Shown piece after piece: positions 41,484 through 51,450 of a DNA stretch of 64,000 nucleotides. A model generated the notes under the pieces. It did not search any database, had not been told where the DNA came from, and saw nothing but the letters and a program-made list of their open reading frames with translations. Source of the stretch: Campylobacter jejuni subsp. jejuni 414. GTDB taxonomy: Bacteria; Campylobacterota; Campylobacteria; Campylobacterales; Campylobacteraceae. Numbering within the stretch: the stretch's first letter is position 1; the number at the start of each line of letters is the position of its first letter. The position numbers were made by a program, and so were the translations under genes. The DNA lies in assembly GCA_000163995.1 (NCBI GenBank), contig CM000855.1, positions 1,608,440 to 1,672,439 on the forward strand, given 5' to 3'.

Positions 41484-43160
41484 ATGAGAAGCGATGCGAT
41501 AAAAAAAGGACATTTAAAAGCACCTAATCGTTCTTTACTTCGTGCTTGTGGTTTGAAAGATGAAGATTTTGACAAACCTTTCATAGGTGTAGCAAATAGC
41601 TATATAGATATAATCCCGGGTCATTATTTTTTAAATGATTATGCTAAAATCATCAAAGATGAGATACGTAAAAATGGTTGCGTGCCTTTTGAGTTTAATA
41701 CCATAGGTGTAGATGATGGTATAGCTATGGGACACGAGGGTATGCTTTACTCCTTGCCAAGCCGCGAACTTATCGCAAATTCCATTGAAACAGTGATGAA
41801 TGCCCATCAGCTTGATGCTTTAATTTGTATTCCAAACTGTGATAAAATCACTCCTGGTATGCTAATGGGAGCTTTAAGGGTAAATGTTCCAACCATCTTT
41901 GTAAGTGGTGGACCTATGACTTCAGGGTTAACCAAAAAAGGAGAAAAGATCAGTCTTAGCTCTGTGTTTGAAGCTGTGGGAGCTTATGAAGCAAAAAAAA
42001 TTAGTGAAGAAGAATTTAAAGACATAGAATGTTCAGCCTGTCCAAGTGGTGGATCTTGCTCAGGAATGTTTACTGCAAATTCCATGAATACCTTATGTGA
42101 AGCTATGGGTATAGCGTTAGAAGGCAATGGAACCATTTTAGCTTTAAGTAAAGAAAGAGAAGAACTTTTAAGAAGAGCTGCACGCCGTATTTGTGAAATC
42201 GCCTTAGATGAGCGTTTTAAAATTCGCAATATCATCACTCAAAAAGCCGTGCGTAATGCTATGGTGGTAGATATGGCAATGGGTGGAAGTAGCAACACGG
42301 TTTTGCATATGCTTGCTATTTCACGTGAAGCAGGTGTAGCATTAGATATCAAAGACTTAAATTTCATTTCAAGCAAAGTCGCACACATAGCAAAAATAGC
42401 TCCATCGCTAAATAGTATTTATATGGATGATATCCATAAGGCAGGGGGTGTAAGTGCAGTTATGGCTGAAATTTCAAGCCAAGAAGCACATATCTTAGAA
42501 CTTGATGCACTTACTATCACAGGAGAAAGTCTCAAAGAACGTTTAAAAAATGCCAAAATCAAAGATGAAAACATCATTCGTAAAGTAGATAATGCTTACT
42601 CAAAAGTGGGTGGACTTGCTATTTTGTTTGGAAATTTAGCTGAGCAAGGTTGTGTTATAAAAACTGCAGGAATAGTTGGGGAAAGAAAATTTAAAGGCAA
42701 AGCTGTTTGTTTTAATTCTCAAGATGAAGCTATAAAAGGTATCATTAAAGGCAAGGTACAAAAAGGAAACGTTTGTGTGATACGCTATGAAGGTCCAAAA
42801 GGAGGTCCTGGTATGCAAGAAATGTTAAGTCCTACTTCACTTTTAATGGGCATGGGTTTAGGTGCTGATGTGGCTTTAATCACCGATGGGCGTTTTAGTG
42901 GTGCTACAAGGGGTTTAAGCATAGGACATATTTCTCCTGAAGCAGCTGAAGGTGGACTTATAGGACTTTTAAAAGATGGAGATGAAATAGAAATCGATGT
43001 AGATGCTTATACTATCCATGTAAATTTAAGCGAAGAAGAAATCGCTAAACGCAAAAAAGAATTTGTATTACCTCAAAAAGAAGTATCTTCAAGATGGCTT
43101 AGAATGTATCAAAAGCTTGTTAGCAATGCTAGTAAAGGTGCGGTTTTGGATATGGAATGA
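41484..43160 (+). CDS. ilvD: Dihydroxy-acid dehydratase
   Basis: IlvD makes the keto acid precursors of valine, isoleucine and leucine. The 558-residue protein has the Fe-S cysteines in [15 protein letters not shown] (about residues 119-133) and [20 protein letters not shown] (about 189-208). [19 protein letters not shown] and the C-terminal [20 protein letters not shown] (beta-barrel active-site loop) follow. It supplies the leu operon with 2-oxoisovalerate precursors, though it is unlinked. A terminator hairpin overlaps its stop codon. Confidence 0.97.
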   Translation: MRSDAIKKGHLKAPNRSLLRACGLKDEDFDKPFIGVANSYIDIIPGHYFLNDYAKIIKDEIRKNGCVPFEFNTIGVDDGIAMGHEGMLYSLPSRELIANSIETVMNAHQLDALICIPNCDKITPGMLMGALRVNVPTIFVSGGPMTSGLTKKGEKISLSSVFEAVGAYEAKKISEEEFKDIECSACPSGGSCSGMFTANSMNTLCEAMGIALEGNGTILALSKEREELLRRAARRICEIALDERFKIRNIITQKAVRNAMVVDMAMGGSSNTVLHMLAISREAGVALDIKDLNFISSKVAHIAKIAPSLNSIYMDDIHKAGGVSAVMAEISSQEAHILELDALTITGESLKERLKNAKIKDENIIRKVDNAYSKVGGLAILFGNLAEQGCVIKTAGIVGERKFKGKAVCFNSQDEAIKGIIKGKVQKGNVCVIRYEGPKGGPGMQEMLSPTSLLMGMGLGADVALITDGRFSGATRGLSIGHISPEAAEGGLIGLLKDGDEIEIDVDAYTIHVNLSEEEIAKRKKEFVLPQKEVSSRWLRMYQKLVSNASKGAVLDME

Positions 43161-43177
43161 AAGGTTTCCTTTCATTC
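43155..43177. terminator. Bidirectional terminator between ilvD and the YagU-like gene
   Basis: A 10-bp perfect stem (GAATGAAAGG / CCTTTCATTC) with loop TTT overlaps both convergent stop codons; T- or A-rich sequence lies on either side. Confidence 0.7.
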
Positions 43178-43696
43178 TTCTATTTCTTTGGTTATACGAT
43201 TTCTTATATCTCTACGAACTATTTCCATACCCCAAAGCCAAATAATATGACCAAAAATTTCAGATAAATGTTCATCAAAAGGAATTTCAGAAAGCGGTGG
43301 AACTTGTGCGATTAAAGGCATTACGATAACATGGGCAAAAAGATAGACAAAAAATCCAAAAACTGCACCTTGCCACATAGTAATACGGTGCCATTTTTCT
43401 GCTATCATGCAATAAGCAACACCAAAAACAATAGAAAAACCAACGTGCACTATAAAAATTGATAAAGGCATTTGCATACCTGAAAACACATAGGTTAAAT
43501 CAGTAGGTAAGCCTAATTGTTCTAGAAAAATTTTAGGCGGAGTAACGCGTTCTAATGCATCTGATGGCCAAAAAATATTAGGATTTCTTGGAGGAAAAGG
43601 CACTTCCCAACCCCATTTTACGATTGCACCAAAAATACCCGCTAATATACCTATAAAAAAAGCTAGAGTATAGTGCTTTTGAAAGTATTTATTCAT
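43172..43696 (-). CDS. YagU-like integral membrane protein (Cj0014c-type)
   Basis: The 174-residue protein resembles the YagU/DUF1440 family of inner-membrane proteins. Membrane segments are near residues 10-28 (LAFFIGILAGIFGAIVKWGW), 75-100 (LSIFIVHVGFSIVFGVAYCM) and 108-130 (MWQGAVFGFFVYLFAHVIVM). The segment VPFPPRNPNIFWPSDAL after helix 1 contains the Pro-rich PPR block of the family. A role in acid resistance is reported for E. coli YagU; here function is inferred only from similarity. It is convergent with ilvD. Confidence 0.75.
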   Translation of the reverse strand: MNKYFQKHYTLAFFIGILAGIFGAIVKWGWEVPFPPRNPNIFWPSDALERVTPPKIFLEQLGLPTDLTYVFSGMQMPLSIFIVHVGFSIVFGVAYCMIAEKWHRITMWQGAVFGFFVYLFAHVIVMPLIAQVPPLSEIPFDEHLSEIFGHIIWLWGMEIVRRDIRNRITKEIEE

Positions 43697-43788
43697 AACA
43701 ACTCCTTTGTATTTATGTAAAAATAAAATACGAAATTTATAATATTTTTATTTAAAATATATTGAAAATAGTAAAATAAAAGTCTTAT

Positions 43789-45015
43789 TTAGATTTTAAA
43801 ATACTCTCTTAAGCTTTCGCAAATTTCAAAAAAATTCACCCCATCTATAGTAGGATTTTCTTTGAAAAATTCATGCATTCCTAAAAAGCCACTTTCAAGT
43901 TCTTTAGACTTTACCCCATAACTTATACTAAGTCCTGCTTCTATATAAGCAGCGATTTTATCGCAGTATTTAAGTGCTTTACCATCAATAGCACCAAATT
44001 CATTTTTATTAAAAGAATTTAAACTTCCGCTGCAAAGCTCGATTTTATCGTTTTTATAAGTGCGGTTTTCAAACTCATTTTTTACAAAATTTGGCTCATC
44101 GTTTCTGCCTTCTCTAATGCCTAAAATATAAGAAAACTCACTCCTTAAGTCTTCAGGCACGAAGGGTAAAATTTTTTCATTAATGAGTTTCATTTCATAA
44201 TCGTTTATAATATCATGAAGTCCGTCAATTCCGTATTTTACAGGACTTATAATATCGCGCGTTAAAGACTCTGGCAAATCATGAAATAAAGCGCAATAAA
44301 AATTGTTTTCAAGTCTTTTATCGCAAGCTTTGATTTTTAGTGAGTAAAAATATCCTAAAATCGCCACCACAAGCATATGTCCTAAAACCGCTGTTTCTGG
44401 TATGCGTGGAGTTTGAGCCCAACGCTTTTGAAAACGAAGTCTTCCGCTAAGATCGATGATTTTGGCTATTTTTTGATTTAAAGCGATTTTTCTAGCCCCT
44501 ATAAGCTCATAGTAATCTTCTAATTCTTCTTCCACTTTGTTTTTAATCTCATCAATATCATTTAAAAAAGCTGAAGTTTGATAAACTATGTTAAATTCCC
44601 ATCTTGTAGCAAAATACGAAGCTGCTTTCAAGATAAGCCTTTCTTTGGCACAAACATTGCTGTTTAAATACGCTTCAAAACGCTTTAAAAATTCTCCATC
44701 TTCTATATCTTCTATCATAGGCTCAATTTTACTTAAAATCCAAGCATTCACTTCAGTCTTTTTTTGACTCACGATTTCATGATACACATCAGGGCGTATA
44801 TCCGTTACTACCACACGGCCTAAAAACTCAAAAATTCCTTTTTCTATGATAGCTCTCATATCTACATCTTTTTCCATTTTAGCAATAAAATACGCGATGA
44901 TGAATTTATGAGCTTGTTTGTCAAGCTCGACCAAATTTGCCATTCTTGGATAATCATTCCAGCGACTAATTGAAGCAGCTTTAAAAATGTGTTCTATGAG
45001 TTTTATGTTTATCAT
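43789..45015 (-). CDS. HD-domain phosphohydrolase-like protein (Cj0015c-type)
   Basis: The 408-residue protein has a C-terminal HD domain: VLGHMLVVAILGYFYSLK gives the first His (about residue 215), and NFYCALFHDLPESLTRDIIS gives the HD pair (about 245) as in YfbR-type nucleotidases. YCDKIAAYIEAGLS may give the last Asp. The N-terminal half is helical and of unknown role. It is cytosolic, with unknown substrate. It is divergent from queC. Confidence 0.8.
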   Translation of the reverse strand: MINIKLIEHIFKAASISRWNDYPRMANLVELDKQAHKFIIAYFIAKMEKDVDMRAIIEKGIFEFLGRVVVTDIRPDVYHEIVSQKKTEVNAWILSKIEPMIEDIEDGEFLKRFEAYLNSNVCAKERLILKAASYFATRWEFNIVYQTSAFLNDIDEIKNKVEEELEDYYELIGARKIALNQKIAKIIDLSGRLRFQKRWAQTPRIPETAVLGHMLVVAILGYFYSLKIKACDKRLENNFYCALFHDLPESLTRDIISPVKYGIDGLHDIINDYEMKLINEKILPFVPEDLRSEFSYILGIREGRNDEPNFVKNEFENRTYKNDKIELCSGSLNSFNKNEFGAIDGKALKYCDKIAAYIEAGLSISYGVKSKELESGFLGMHEFFKENPTIDGVNFFEICESLREYFKI

Positions 45016-45091
45016 GCTTTTGCCTTTTTTGCAATTTAAATTTAAAAATTTTAGTTAAAATTGCGAAATTATAGCAAATTTAAGGATAAAA

Positions 45092-45772
45092 ATGAGTAAA
45101 AAAGCACTTTGTATCATAAGTGGTGGTATGGATAGTACTTTGTGTGCTTATCTAGCCAAAAAAGAAGATTATAAAATAATTGCTTTACATTTTGACTATG
45201 AACAACGCACGCAGGAGAAAGAAAGAGACTGTTTTGAGCAAATTTGCAAGGCTTTAAAAGTAGAAAAATCTTATATTTTAGATGTGAGTTTTATCAAAGA
45301 TATAGGGGGTAATGCCTTAACCGATAAAAATATAGATATTCCTAAAAATGAGCTTTGTATAAATGATACTCCGCCTATCACTTATGTGCCTTTTCGCAAT
45401 GGAATTTTTTTAAGTATAGCGGGATCTTTGGCTGAAAAGGAAAATTGTGAGAGTATTTTTATAGGAGTGGTAGAAGAAGATGGTAGCGGTTATCCTGATT
45501 GCACTGATGAGTTTATACAAAAGGCACAAAAATTTATCAATGAAGGCACGAGTAAGAATTTCAAAGTTTGCATAAAAACTCCACTTGTTAGACTAAATAA
45601 AGCCCAAATTGTAAAGTTAGCCTTAAAAGAAAATGTGCCTTTAGAGCTTACTTGGTCTTGTTATGAAAGTGAAGATGAGGCTTGTGGGGAGTGTGATAGT
45701 TGTTTACTTCGTTTAAGAGGTTTTGAAAAAGCAGGTTTTAAAGATAAGATTAAGTATAAAAATAAGCCCTAG
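45092..45772 (+). CDS. queC: 7-cyano-7-deazaguanine synthase
   Basis: QueC converts CDG to preQ0 with ATP and ammonia in queuosine synthesis. The 226-residue protein has the PP-loop motif [16 protein letters not shown] (residues about 7-22), [16 protein letters not shown] and the zinc site [15 protein letters not shown] (about 195-209). It feeds the queF product step encoded at 22804. Confidence 0.96.
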   Translation: MSKKALCIISGGMDSTLCAYLAKKEDYKIIALHFDYEQRTQEKERDCFEQICKALKVEKSYILDVSFIKDIGGNALTDKNIDIPKNELCINDTPPITYVPFRNGIFLSIAGSLAEKENCESIFIGVVEEDGSGYPDCTDEFIQKAQKFINEGTSKNFKVCIKTPLVRLNKAQIVKLALKENVPLELTWSCYESEDEACGECDSCLLRLRGFEKAGFKDKIKYKNKP

Positions 45773-45786
45773 TTTGCACTAGGACT
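45764..45786. terminator. Hairpin between queC and dsbI
   Basis: The stem CCTAG/CTAGG extends to AAG/CTT with one mismatch around the loop TTTGCA, overlapping the queC stop. It lies in the convergent gap. Confidence 0.55.
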
Positions 45787-45791
45787 TAAAT

Positions 45792-47318
45792 TTAGTTTAG
45801 AGTATAAAGCTTGTTTGCTCCATCTTGATAAGAAAGAATGTTGATTTTTCCATCTTTAAAGAAAATGCTTCTAGCATTGGTGATAGAGCTTGGGAAAGCG
45901 ATAGTTTTTACTACTTCTTCTTTAGCTGGATCAATTACAGCAATCACATTGTGATTTTTACTAAGTGCATAAATTTCTCCATTTTTGAAAGTCATAGAGG
46001 TTACATAAAGATCACCTAAAGTTTTATCTTCTTTAAGACTAGCTTTTGGAGTAAATTCCCCTGAAAGAACACGATCTTTTAAAGAAACTTTAGAGATTAC
46101 GAAAGTTTTAGCGTCCTTGTTGTTTGGAACAGTTGCAAGATAAAGATAATTTCCATCTGTGCTCATACTTGCCACATGGTTAAATTTCGCTCTTACAGTA
46201 TCAAGTCTTCCACGACCTAAACCTTCACCTTGGCCTTTAAATTTATCATTGCCTTTTACAAAATCAGCGTATTGTTTAGCGATATCTTCTTCGCTAGCAT
46301 TAGGATTCTTTTCAAATCTTAAGAAAGATTTGTTTGAACCCATAAGAATGAATTTATCGTTCATGTAAGGTATGATGCCGATGATTGGATCAATGGTAGC
46401 TGAAAAATAAGGATCAAGTTCAAAGCTTTCTTTAACACTAAAATTATTATCTAAGAAAGCTACATCCCATTTAGAGCTTGCTACAAATTCATTATTGATA
46501 TAATCAAGAGTATTGATTGCTTTATCAAAATTTATGGTTTGTTCGCTTGTGATTTTAAGCTCATCGTCGATTTTTGTAAATGGAGAGTTGTTGATGTCAT
46601 TATCAAATTTCACACCTAGTTTTTCATTTGCAGGTGCAAAAGCATAATCAGGAGCTTTAACATCGCGTTTTCCTAAGAAAGATATATTTTGCCATAAGCC
46701 ATTCCAACCATCTGTGCTCCAAATAATGTATTTTGGATTTAAGCTAAATCTTACAGGATCGCCTTGTCCTAGATAAGGAGGAACACCTGTGCTAACAAAA
46801 GCTTGGAAAACATTTGATGCTACGATGATAGTGCTGATTAAAACCGCTGCAAAACTAAATTTAGTGTATTTTCTAAATTTTGCTCCGTTTAACTCGGCTT
46901 CAAAAGAGTTAAATTTAGGAGCAAAAGCAAAAATAACACCTAAAAGCAATACAACAGCCCAAAATACTACTTCAGCCCAAAAATAAGTATGAATACCAAA
47001 AACTGCTAAACCAAATCCTTGATCTAAATCCCTATGAGCGTGGTTACCATAGTGAGCAAAAGACTGATAAAGTCCTACTGCAGTTACGATTAAAAGAGCA
47101 GCAAGGTATTTGCCTTTCATACCATAACGTACAATGAAAAGTGCTATAACACCGATGAAAATCATTGCTTCTCTTTGTCCCCAGCAAAGTGTGCAAGGGC
47201 TATCACCCAACATATAACCAAATATAAAATTTGCAATACCCACAGGTAAGAGTATTATCAAAAAGCCTGCTAAACATAGCAGTGTATAGAAATTTTTTGT
47301 TTTATTGATTTCGTTCAT
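45792..47318 (-). CDS. dsbI: Disulfide bond formation protein DsbI (DsbB-like plus beta-propeller)
   Basis: The 508-residue protein is anchored in the inner membrane. The N-terminal part is DsbB-like with four helices and the redox pair CTLC (DSPCTLCWGQREAMIFIG, about residues 40-43). The long C-terminal part (about 200-508) is periplasmic and repetitive, with blades such as SMSTDGNYLYLATVPNNKDA, consistent with a beta-propeller. In C. jejuni it re-oxidises a periplasmic thiol oxidase. It is 12 nt downstream of dba, with which it is co-transcribed. Confidence 0.93.
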   Translation of the reverse strand: MNEINKTKNFYTLLCLAGFLIILLPVGIANFIFGYMLGDSPCTLCWGQREAMIFIGVIALFIVRYGMKGKYLAALLIVTAVGLYQSFAHYGNHAHRDLDQGFGLAVFGIHTYFWAEVVFWAVVLLLGVIFAFAPKFNSFEAELNGAKFRKYTKFSFAAVLISTIIVASNVFQAFVSTGVPPYLGQGDPVRFSLNPKYIIWSTDGWNGLWQNISFLGKRDVKAPDYAFAPANEKLGVKFDNDINNSPFTKIDDELKITSEQTINFDKAINTLDYINNEFVASSKWDVAFLDNNFSVKESFELDPYFSATIDPIIGIIPYMNDKFILMGSNKSFLRFEKNPNASEEDIAKQYADFVKGNDKFKGQGEGLGRGRLDTVRAKFNHVASMSTDGNYLYLATVPNNKDAKTFVISKVSLKDRVLSGEFTPKASLKEDKTLGDLYVTSMTFKNGEIYALSKNHNVIAVIDPAKEEVVKTIAFPSSITNARSIFFKDGKINILSYQDGANKLYTLN

Positions 47319-47330
47319 TTTAGCCCTTCC

Positions 47331-47498
47331 TTACAGATTTATTATTGTTAGTAATGCGCCTGCTTTGTGGCCAACATAGATAAAAACCATTAAAAGCCAA
47401 GCTACCATTACTAAACCAAAAGCCAAATTTTCTTTTTCTGGTTTTTTGATAATAAGTATCAAAGCTATTAAAACTAATAAAAGTTCAAGAAACTCCAT
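47331..47498 (-). CDS. dba: Dba, small membrane protein of the dba-dsbI operon
   Basis: The 55-residue protein has two hydrophobic segments, EFLELLLVLIALILIIKK and LAFGLVMVAWLLMVFIYVG, with KKPEKEN between, so it is probably a two-span inner-membrane protein. An AAGGAGATAC site precedes the ATG. In C. jejuni the dba gene is required for normal dsbI translation and activity; position and size match it. Confidence 0.88.
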   Translation of the reverse strand: MEFLELLLVLIALILIIKKPEKENLAFGLVMVAWLLMVFIYVGHKAGALLTIINL

Positions 47499-47573
47499 AG
47501 TATCTCCTTTGAAATAAAAACGATTACATTATATTTGAAAAATATAAAATAAAAATAAAATTTTTTACTGAAA

Positions 47574-47605
47574 TTTCCTTGGTTAACTTAAATTAACCAA
47601 GGAAA
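47574..47605 (-). terminator. Terminator after docB
   Basis: A 13-bp perfect stem (TTTCCTTGGTTAA / TTAACCAAGGAAA) around a 6-nt loop lies 8 nt past the docB stop; T-rich sequence follows on the minus strand. Confidence 0.75.
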
Positions 47606-47612
47606 AAAGAAG

Positions 47613-49394
47613 TTACTGAAAGCTACTTAATTTTTCAGAGAGTTTAGAAGCATCATTTAAAACATTTTGAGAAATATTATCGATTTCACATGATAAATCT
47701 TTAACAGAATTTGCAAGTTCATTAACCTTGTCTATATTTGTCCCTAAGATAAGCATTTTGTCTTTTATTTCCATACTTCTATCTTTCATAGTTTGGGTTG
47801 ATTCTATAGAACTTTCTAGTTTATGCATAGAATTTGCAAGCTCTTGTTGTAAATCATTGGTTTTTAAAGAGGTTTCTTTCATGGAGTCATGTATAAGATC
47901 CATCAAGGCTTTATTGTCGTTGATTTGTTGAACTATGGTATTAACGGTAGAATTGATATTTAGAAGAGATTTACTTGTTTTATCAGCAAGTTGTCTAACT
48001 TCATCAGCTACAACAGCAAAACCGCGTCCGTGTTCACCTGCTCTTGCAGCTTCGATAGCCGCATTTAGAGCAAGTAGGTTGGTTTGATCTGCTATATCTT
48101 TAATAGAGTTTGTGATTTCTGTAATATTATCCGCACTTTGAGTTAGATTGTCCATATTGGCCACTACATTTTGTTCTTTTTCGTTATTTTCATTTATCAA
48201 ATTTATAAGTTCAGATAGAGTAAGTTCTGTTTTATCCATCAATATATGCATATCTTGCATATTTTCTATACTTTCTTGTGCTAAATTTCCTGCAAGATTG
48301 ATATGTTCATCTAAAACATAGGTGATTTCTTTAACGCCTTGAATTTGCTCATGCTGAGAATTAGAACTGTTTTCAAGCATCATAGAGTTGTTTTTGAGTT
48401 TTTGGGAATTTTGATGACTTGATTTTGCATTTTCTATGGCTTCTATGATTGAGTTTTGAACTGTAGATATAAATGAATTTATGTATTGGGCACTTTGTCC
48501 AAGTTCACTTTTTGGATCTATGTTTAAACGAGAATGTAGATTAGCTTCTTTGCTAGCTAAATTAGCACTTAGTTTTTCTAAGCTATGAATTGGCATGATG
48601 ACTTTTTTAAGTGTTAATAAAATAAAAAATACAAATAATGTAAGAGTGATTCCAAATACTGCTAAGGCGATGTAAAATTTAAATAAATTAGATTGCTCTA
48701 TAGCATTTTGAGTAAAAGCGTTAATTTGTTTTAACTCTTTCGTAGGAGAATTATTCTCGTAAATAGAAGAATTGTCTTGCATAATAGAAATTTGTTTTAC
48801 GATCATTGCATAATGTTTTAAAAAAAGTTGTAAATTTTCACTTTTTGTATCGTTTTTAATTTCTTTTATAAGCATGTTGAGGTGATTTAGTGTTGTTTTT
48901 TGTAAAATATTTTCTGTTGCAAGAACTCTTAACATGGAAGTCATTGTTTTATAGTTGTCTTTATTTGATTCATGGTTTTGTTCTAATTCTTCAAAATAAT
49001 TTTTAGCTAGTTCAAATAAATAAATTTTTGAATTTACTGCTATGGAATTTGCGGATTTAAAATAATTAAGCTGGATTAGTTTGGCATTGAAAATTTCTTC
49101 TGCCTTGCTTATATCAATCCTAAAAATTTTAAGTTTTTCAAAATTTTCTCGCATTTTTTTTACCGCTTGAACGCTTGAATCGTAGTTGATAAAATGAAAA
49201 CTATTTTGAAAAACAGAATTGATTTTTTCGTTTGAAATTTCTAGTTGCTGAATCGTATTAATCAAGTCTTTATTATCTTTAGATGAAGAATAGTTATTAA
49301 AAATAATACCTAGCAAAACAAGAATGAAAATTGAAACTAACGCAGATAAAATAATAAATTTAATCAAAAAATGAGTTTTTTTATTTGTCATCAT
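47613..49394 (-). CDS. docB: Methyl-accepting chemotaxis protein DocB
   Basis: The 593-residue receptor has an N-terminal membrane helix ([20 protein letters not shown]), a periplasmic helical sensor domain to about residue 240, a second helix ([20 protein letters not shown]), a HAMP region and the cytoplasmic signalling tip. The tip reads [20 protein letters not shown] then [19 protein letters not shown], the CheA/CheW-binding hairpin. docB was first linked to chick colonisation together with docA. Its start overlaps the end of docA by 14 nt, so coupling is likely and may be weakened by the docA break. Confidence 0.94.
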   Translation of the reverse strand: MMTNKKTHFLIKFIILSALVSIFILVLLGIIFNNYSSSKDNKDLINTIQQLEISNEKINSVFQNSFHFINYDSSVQAVKKMRENFEKLKIFRIDISKAEEIFNAKLIQLNYFKSANSIAVNSKIYLFELAKNYFEELEQNHESNKDNYKTMTSMLRVLATENILQKTTLNHLNMLIKEIKNDTKSENLQLFLKHYAMIVKQISIMQDNSSIYENNSPTKELKQINAFTQNAIEQSNLFKFYIALAVFGITLTLFVFFILLTLKKVIMPIHSLEKLSANLASKEANLHSRLNIDPKSELGQSAQYINSFISTVQNSIIEAIENAKSSHQNSQKLKNNSMMLENSSNSQHEQIQGVKEITYVLDEHINLAGNLAQESIENMQDMHILMDKTELTLSELINLINENNEKEQNVVANMDNLTQSADNITEITNSIKDIADQTNLLALNAAIEAARAGEHGRGFAVVADEVRQLADKTSKSLLNINSTVNTIVQQINDNKALMDLIHDSMKETSLKTNDLQQELANSMHKLESSIESTQTMKDRSMEIKDKMLILGTNIDKVNELANSVKDLSCEIDNISQNVLNDASKLSEKLSSFQ

Positions 49395-50300
49395 ATTCTC
49401 CTGTTAGACTTTCTAAGAATGCGACTATATTATCAACTGTTTTTTGATCTAAAAATTTTCCTAGTTGGTAGTAAGCCATAAACTGAACGCAAGCATCTAA
49501 AGTAGGTACAGATCCATCATGAAGATAAGGTGCGGTTTTAGCTATATTTCTAAGACTAGGAACTTTAAATACCATTTTATCAGCTTCTCTTTTTGTGATT
49601 TCATAGCGTCCTAAATTTTCTTGATTTGGGTATTCTTCAAAAATACCGATTTTTTGAAACATATTTCCACCTATGTTTTGACCTTGATGACAAGAAATGC
49701 AGCCATTAGCTTTAAAGTCCTCATAACCTTTTTTAGCTTGAGCTGAAATAGCATTTTGATCTCCATTTAAGTAGCGATCAAAGGGAGAATTTGGAGTGAT
49801 TAAGCTTTTTTCAAATTCAGCAATTGCAAGGGCTATATTTTCTACCGTAACCCCCCCCCGTAAAGTTTTTTAAAAGCTTTTACATAATTTTCATTTGAAT
49901 TAACTTTTTGTAAAAGAAGTTCAGGAGTTAACCCCATTTCTTTTGGATTAAAAAAAGGCTCTTTGCTTTGTTCTACCAAATCTTTGGATCTGCCGTTCCA
50001 AAATTGTACAAAATTAAATACGGAGTTAAATGTTGTAGGAGTGTTAAAGGGTGTATCTATTTGATTATCAACTCCTATTGAAAATTCAAGTCTATCAACA
50101 CCGTATTGATCAAGCCTATGGCAAGTATTACATGAAACTTTCCCATCTTTGGATAAGCTTTTATCCATATAAAGACTTTTTCCAAGTTCAGCTTTTTTTT
50201 TATCATAGTAAATGGAATTTGGAATAGGTGTTATCATGTCTACTGCAAAGACTTTACACAACATGAAATAAATCATAGTAATCATTTTTTTCATAAACAA
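49381..50300 (-). pseudogene. docA: Di-haem cytochrome c peroxidase DocA, off-frame at a G9 tract
   Basis: DocA is a periplasmic peroxidase that reduces H2O2 with cytochrome c electrons. The 5' part has a signal peptide and the first haem site CNTCH (about residues 57-61), with FNSVFNFVQFWNGRSKDLVE. At 49851-49859 there are nine G on the coding strand, after which the frame ends as GGGLR-stop. With ten (or seven) G it continues VTVENIALAIAEFEKSLITP, the second haem site CISCHQG, and MFQKIGIFEEYPNQ to the normal end. No other lesion is seen. This looks like a phase-variable OFF state, though a fixed mutation or read error is possible. Confidence 0.9.
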
Positions 50301-50331
50301 TAATTTCCTTTTAAATTGGTTTTGAAATCTT

Positions 50332-50337
50332 ATTATA
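50332..50337 (-). promoter_or_regulatory. -10 box of docA
   Basis: The minus strand reads GGTATAATAAG, a consensus -10 about 35 nt upstream of the docA start. Confidence 0.6.
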
Positions 50338-50385
50338 CCATATTGATTAATTATTTCATAGCTATTTATTTAGTAAATATATTAT

Positions 50386-50470
50386 TTATTTAATTTTATT
50401 GCAAAGTTCTCCTAAATTTTTATAACGCAACGTACTTTATTTCCTGATTTTAAAAAAGTATAGCCAAATT
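50386..50470 (-). pseudogene. C-terminal remnant of a fumarylacetoacetate hydrolase-family gene
   Basis: An open stretch of about 27 codons before a stop reads KFGYTFLKSGNKVRCVIKNL then GELCNKIK. This matches the end of FAH-family proteins, where a loop of the form GDxVxxxIexLGxLxN closes the fold. I recall a gene of this family between docA and the next pseudouridine synthase gene in C. jejuni. Here only the 3' end remains, fused to the end of the synthase gene, so the rest was deleted. Confidence 0.6.
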
Positions 50471-51373
50471 TTATTTTGTAGAATTGTTGAAAATTTCTTT
50501 TATATTTATTTTTGAGTTAATATCAAAATTTTGTTTTTTGTATTGAAATTTTAAACGATAAGAATGCAAACATAAACGCAAAGCACCTGTAAGTTTTAAG
50601 CGTTGTTTAGGACTTAATTTTTCATCTAAAATGCTTTCAATCTGTTCTTTTGCAAGTCCATAAAGTGGATCGCCTAAAATGGTGTGATTTTTATAATGCA
50701 AATGCACTCTTATTTGGTGCTGTCTGCCTGTTAGGGGTTTGCAAAGCAAAAGAGTGGCATTGAGTGTAGGAAAATACTCTAAAATTTCAAATTCAGTGAT
50801 AGCTTGTTTTCCTTGTGCACAAATTTGCATCCTTGTTTTTACATCATCATAGTTTTTAGCTAAATCCATGGCCTTATCAACTATAAAATTTTCTGTAATT
50901 TCTCCACTAGCTAGGGCAAGGTATTCTTTTTGAACGAGTTTTTTTTCAAACAAGCTTTTAAGATTAATTTGTGCTTTTTTGTTTTTGGCTACAAGTATAA
51001 GTCCGCTTGTTTCTTTATCAAGTCTATGTGCCACGCAAGCTTCTTTGCCCCAAAGATGCCAAATTTCGTCGCTAAGACTGTATTTACAATGTCTACCATT
51101 GGGATGACTTAAAATTCCACTTTCTTTTTCAAGCACGGCAAAATCTTCATTTTCAAAGACAATTTTCACCCCTTTGGGATTGTTTTCATAGATGATAAGT
51201 TCTACTAAACCATTTAAAATTTTATTTTTTTCTTCTATTAAAATTCCATCACAAAAAAGTCTTTTCTTATCTATGAGTTTTTGAGCTTCATTTATGCTAA
51301 TTTTTAAATTGTCCATAAGGACTTGAAATGCTTTTTTTCCATTGTTTAAGAGTTTTATTTTTGTATAAGCCAT
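50471..51373 (-). CDS. RluA-family pseudouridine synthase (Cj0022c-type)
   Basis: The 300-residue protein has an N-terminal S4-like segment (NLKISINEAQKLIDKKRLFC) and the RluA catalytic motif AHRLDKETSGLILVAKN with the catalytic Asp near residue 123. GRQHQIRVHLHYKNHTILGD and PLYGL follow. RNA target unknown; RluC- or RluD-like activity is possible. It is divergent from purB. Confidence 0.88.
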   Translation of the reverse strand: MAYTKIKLLNNGKKAFQVLMDNLKISINEAQKLIDKKRLFCDGILIEEKNKILNGLVELIIYENNPKGVKIVFENEDFAVLEKESGILSHPNGRHCKYSLSDEIWHLWGKEACVAHRLDKETSGLILVAKNKKAQINLKSLFEKKLVQKEYLALASGEITENFIVDKAMDLAKNYDDVKTRMQICAQGKQAITEFEILEYFPTLNATLLLCKPLTGRQHQIRVHLHYKNHTILGDPLYGLAKEQIESILDEKLSPKQRLKLTGALRLCLHSYRLKFQYKKQNFDINSKINIKEIFNNSTK

Positions 51374-51450
51374 TTAATAACTTTCTTAGGATAATTTGAT
51401 ATAATCCCTACTTTTTAAAATATAAAATTATAGCTAAAAAGGTTTCAAAG

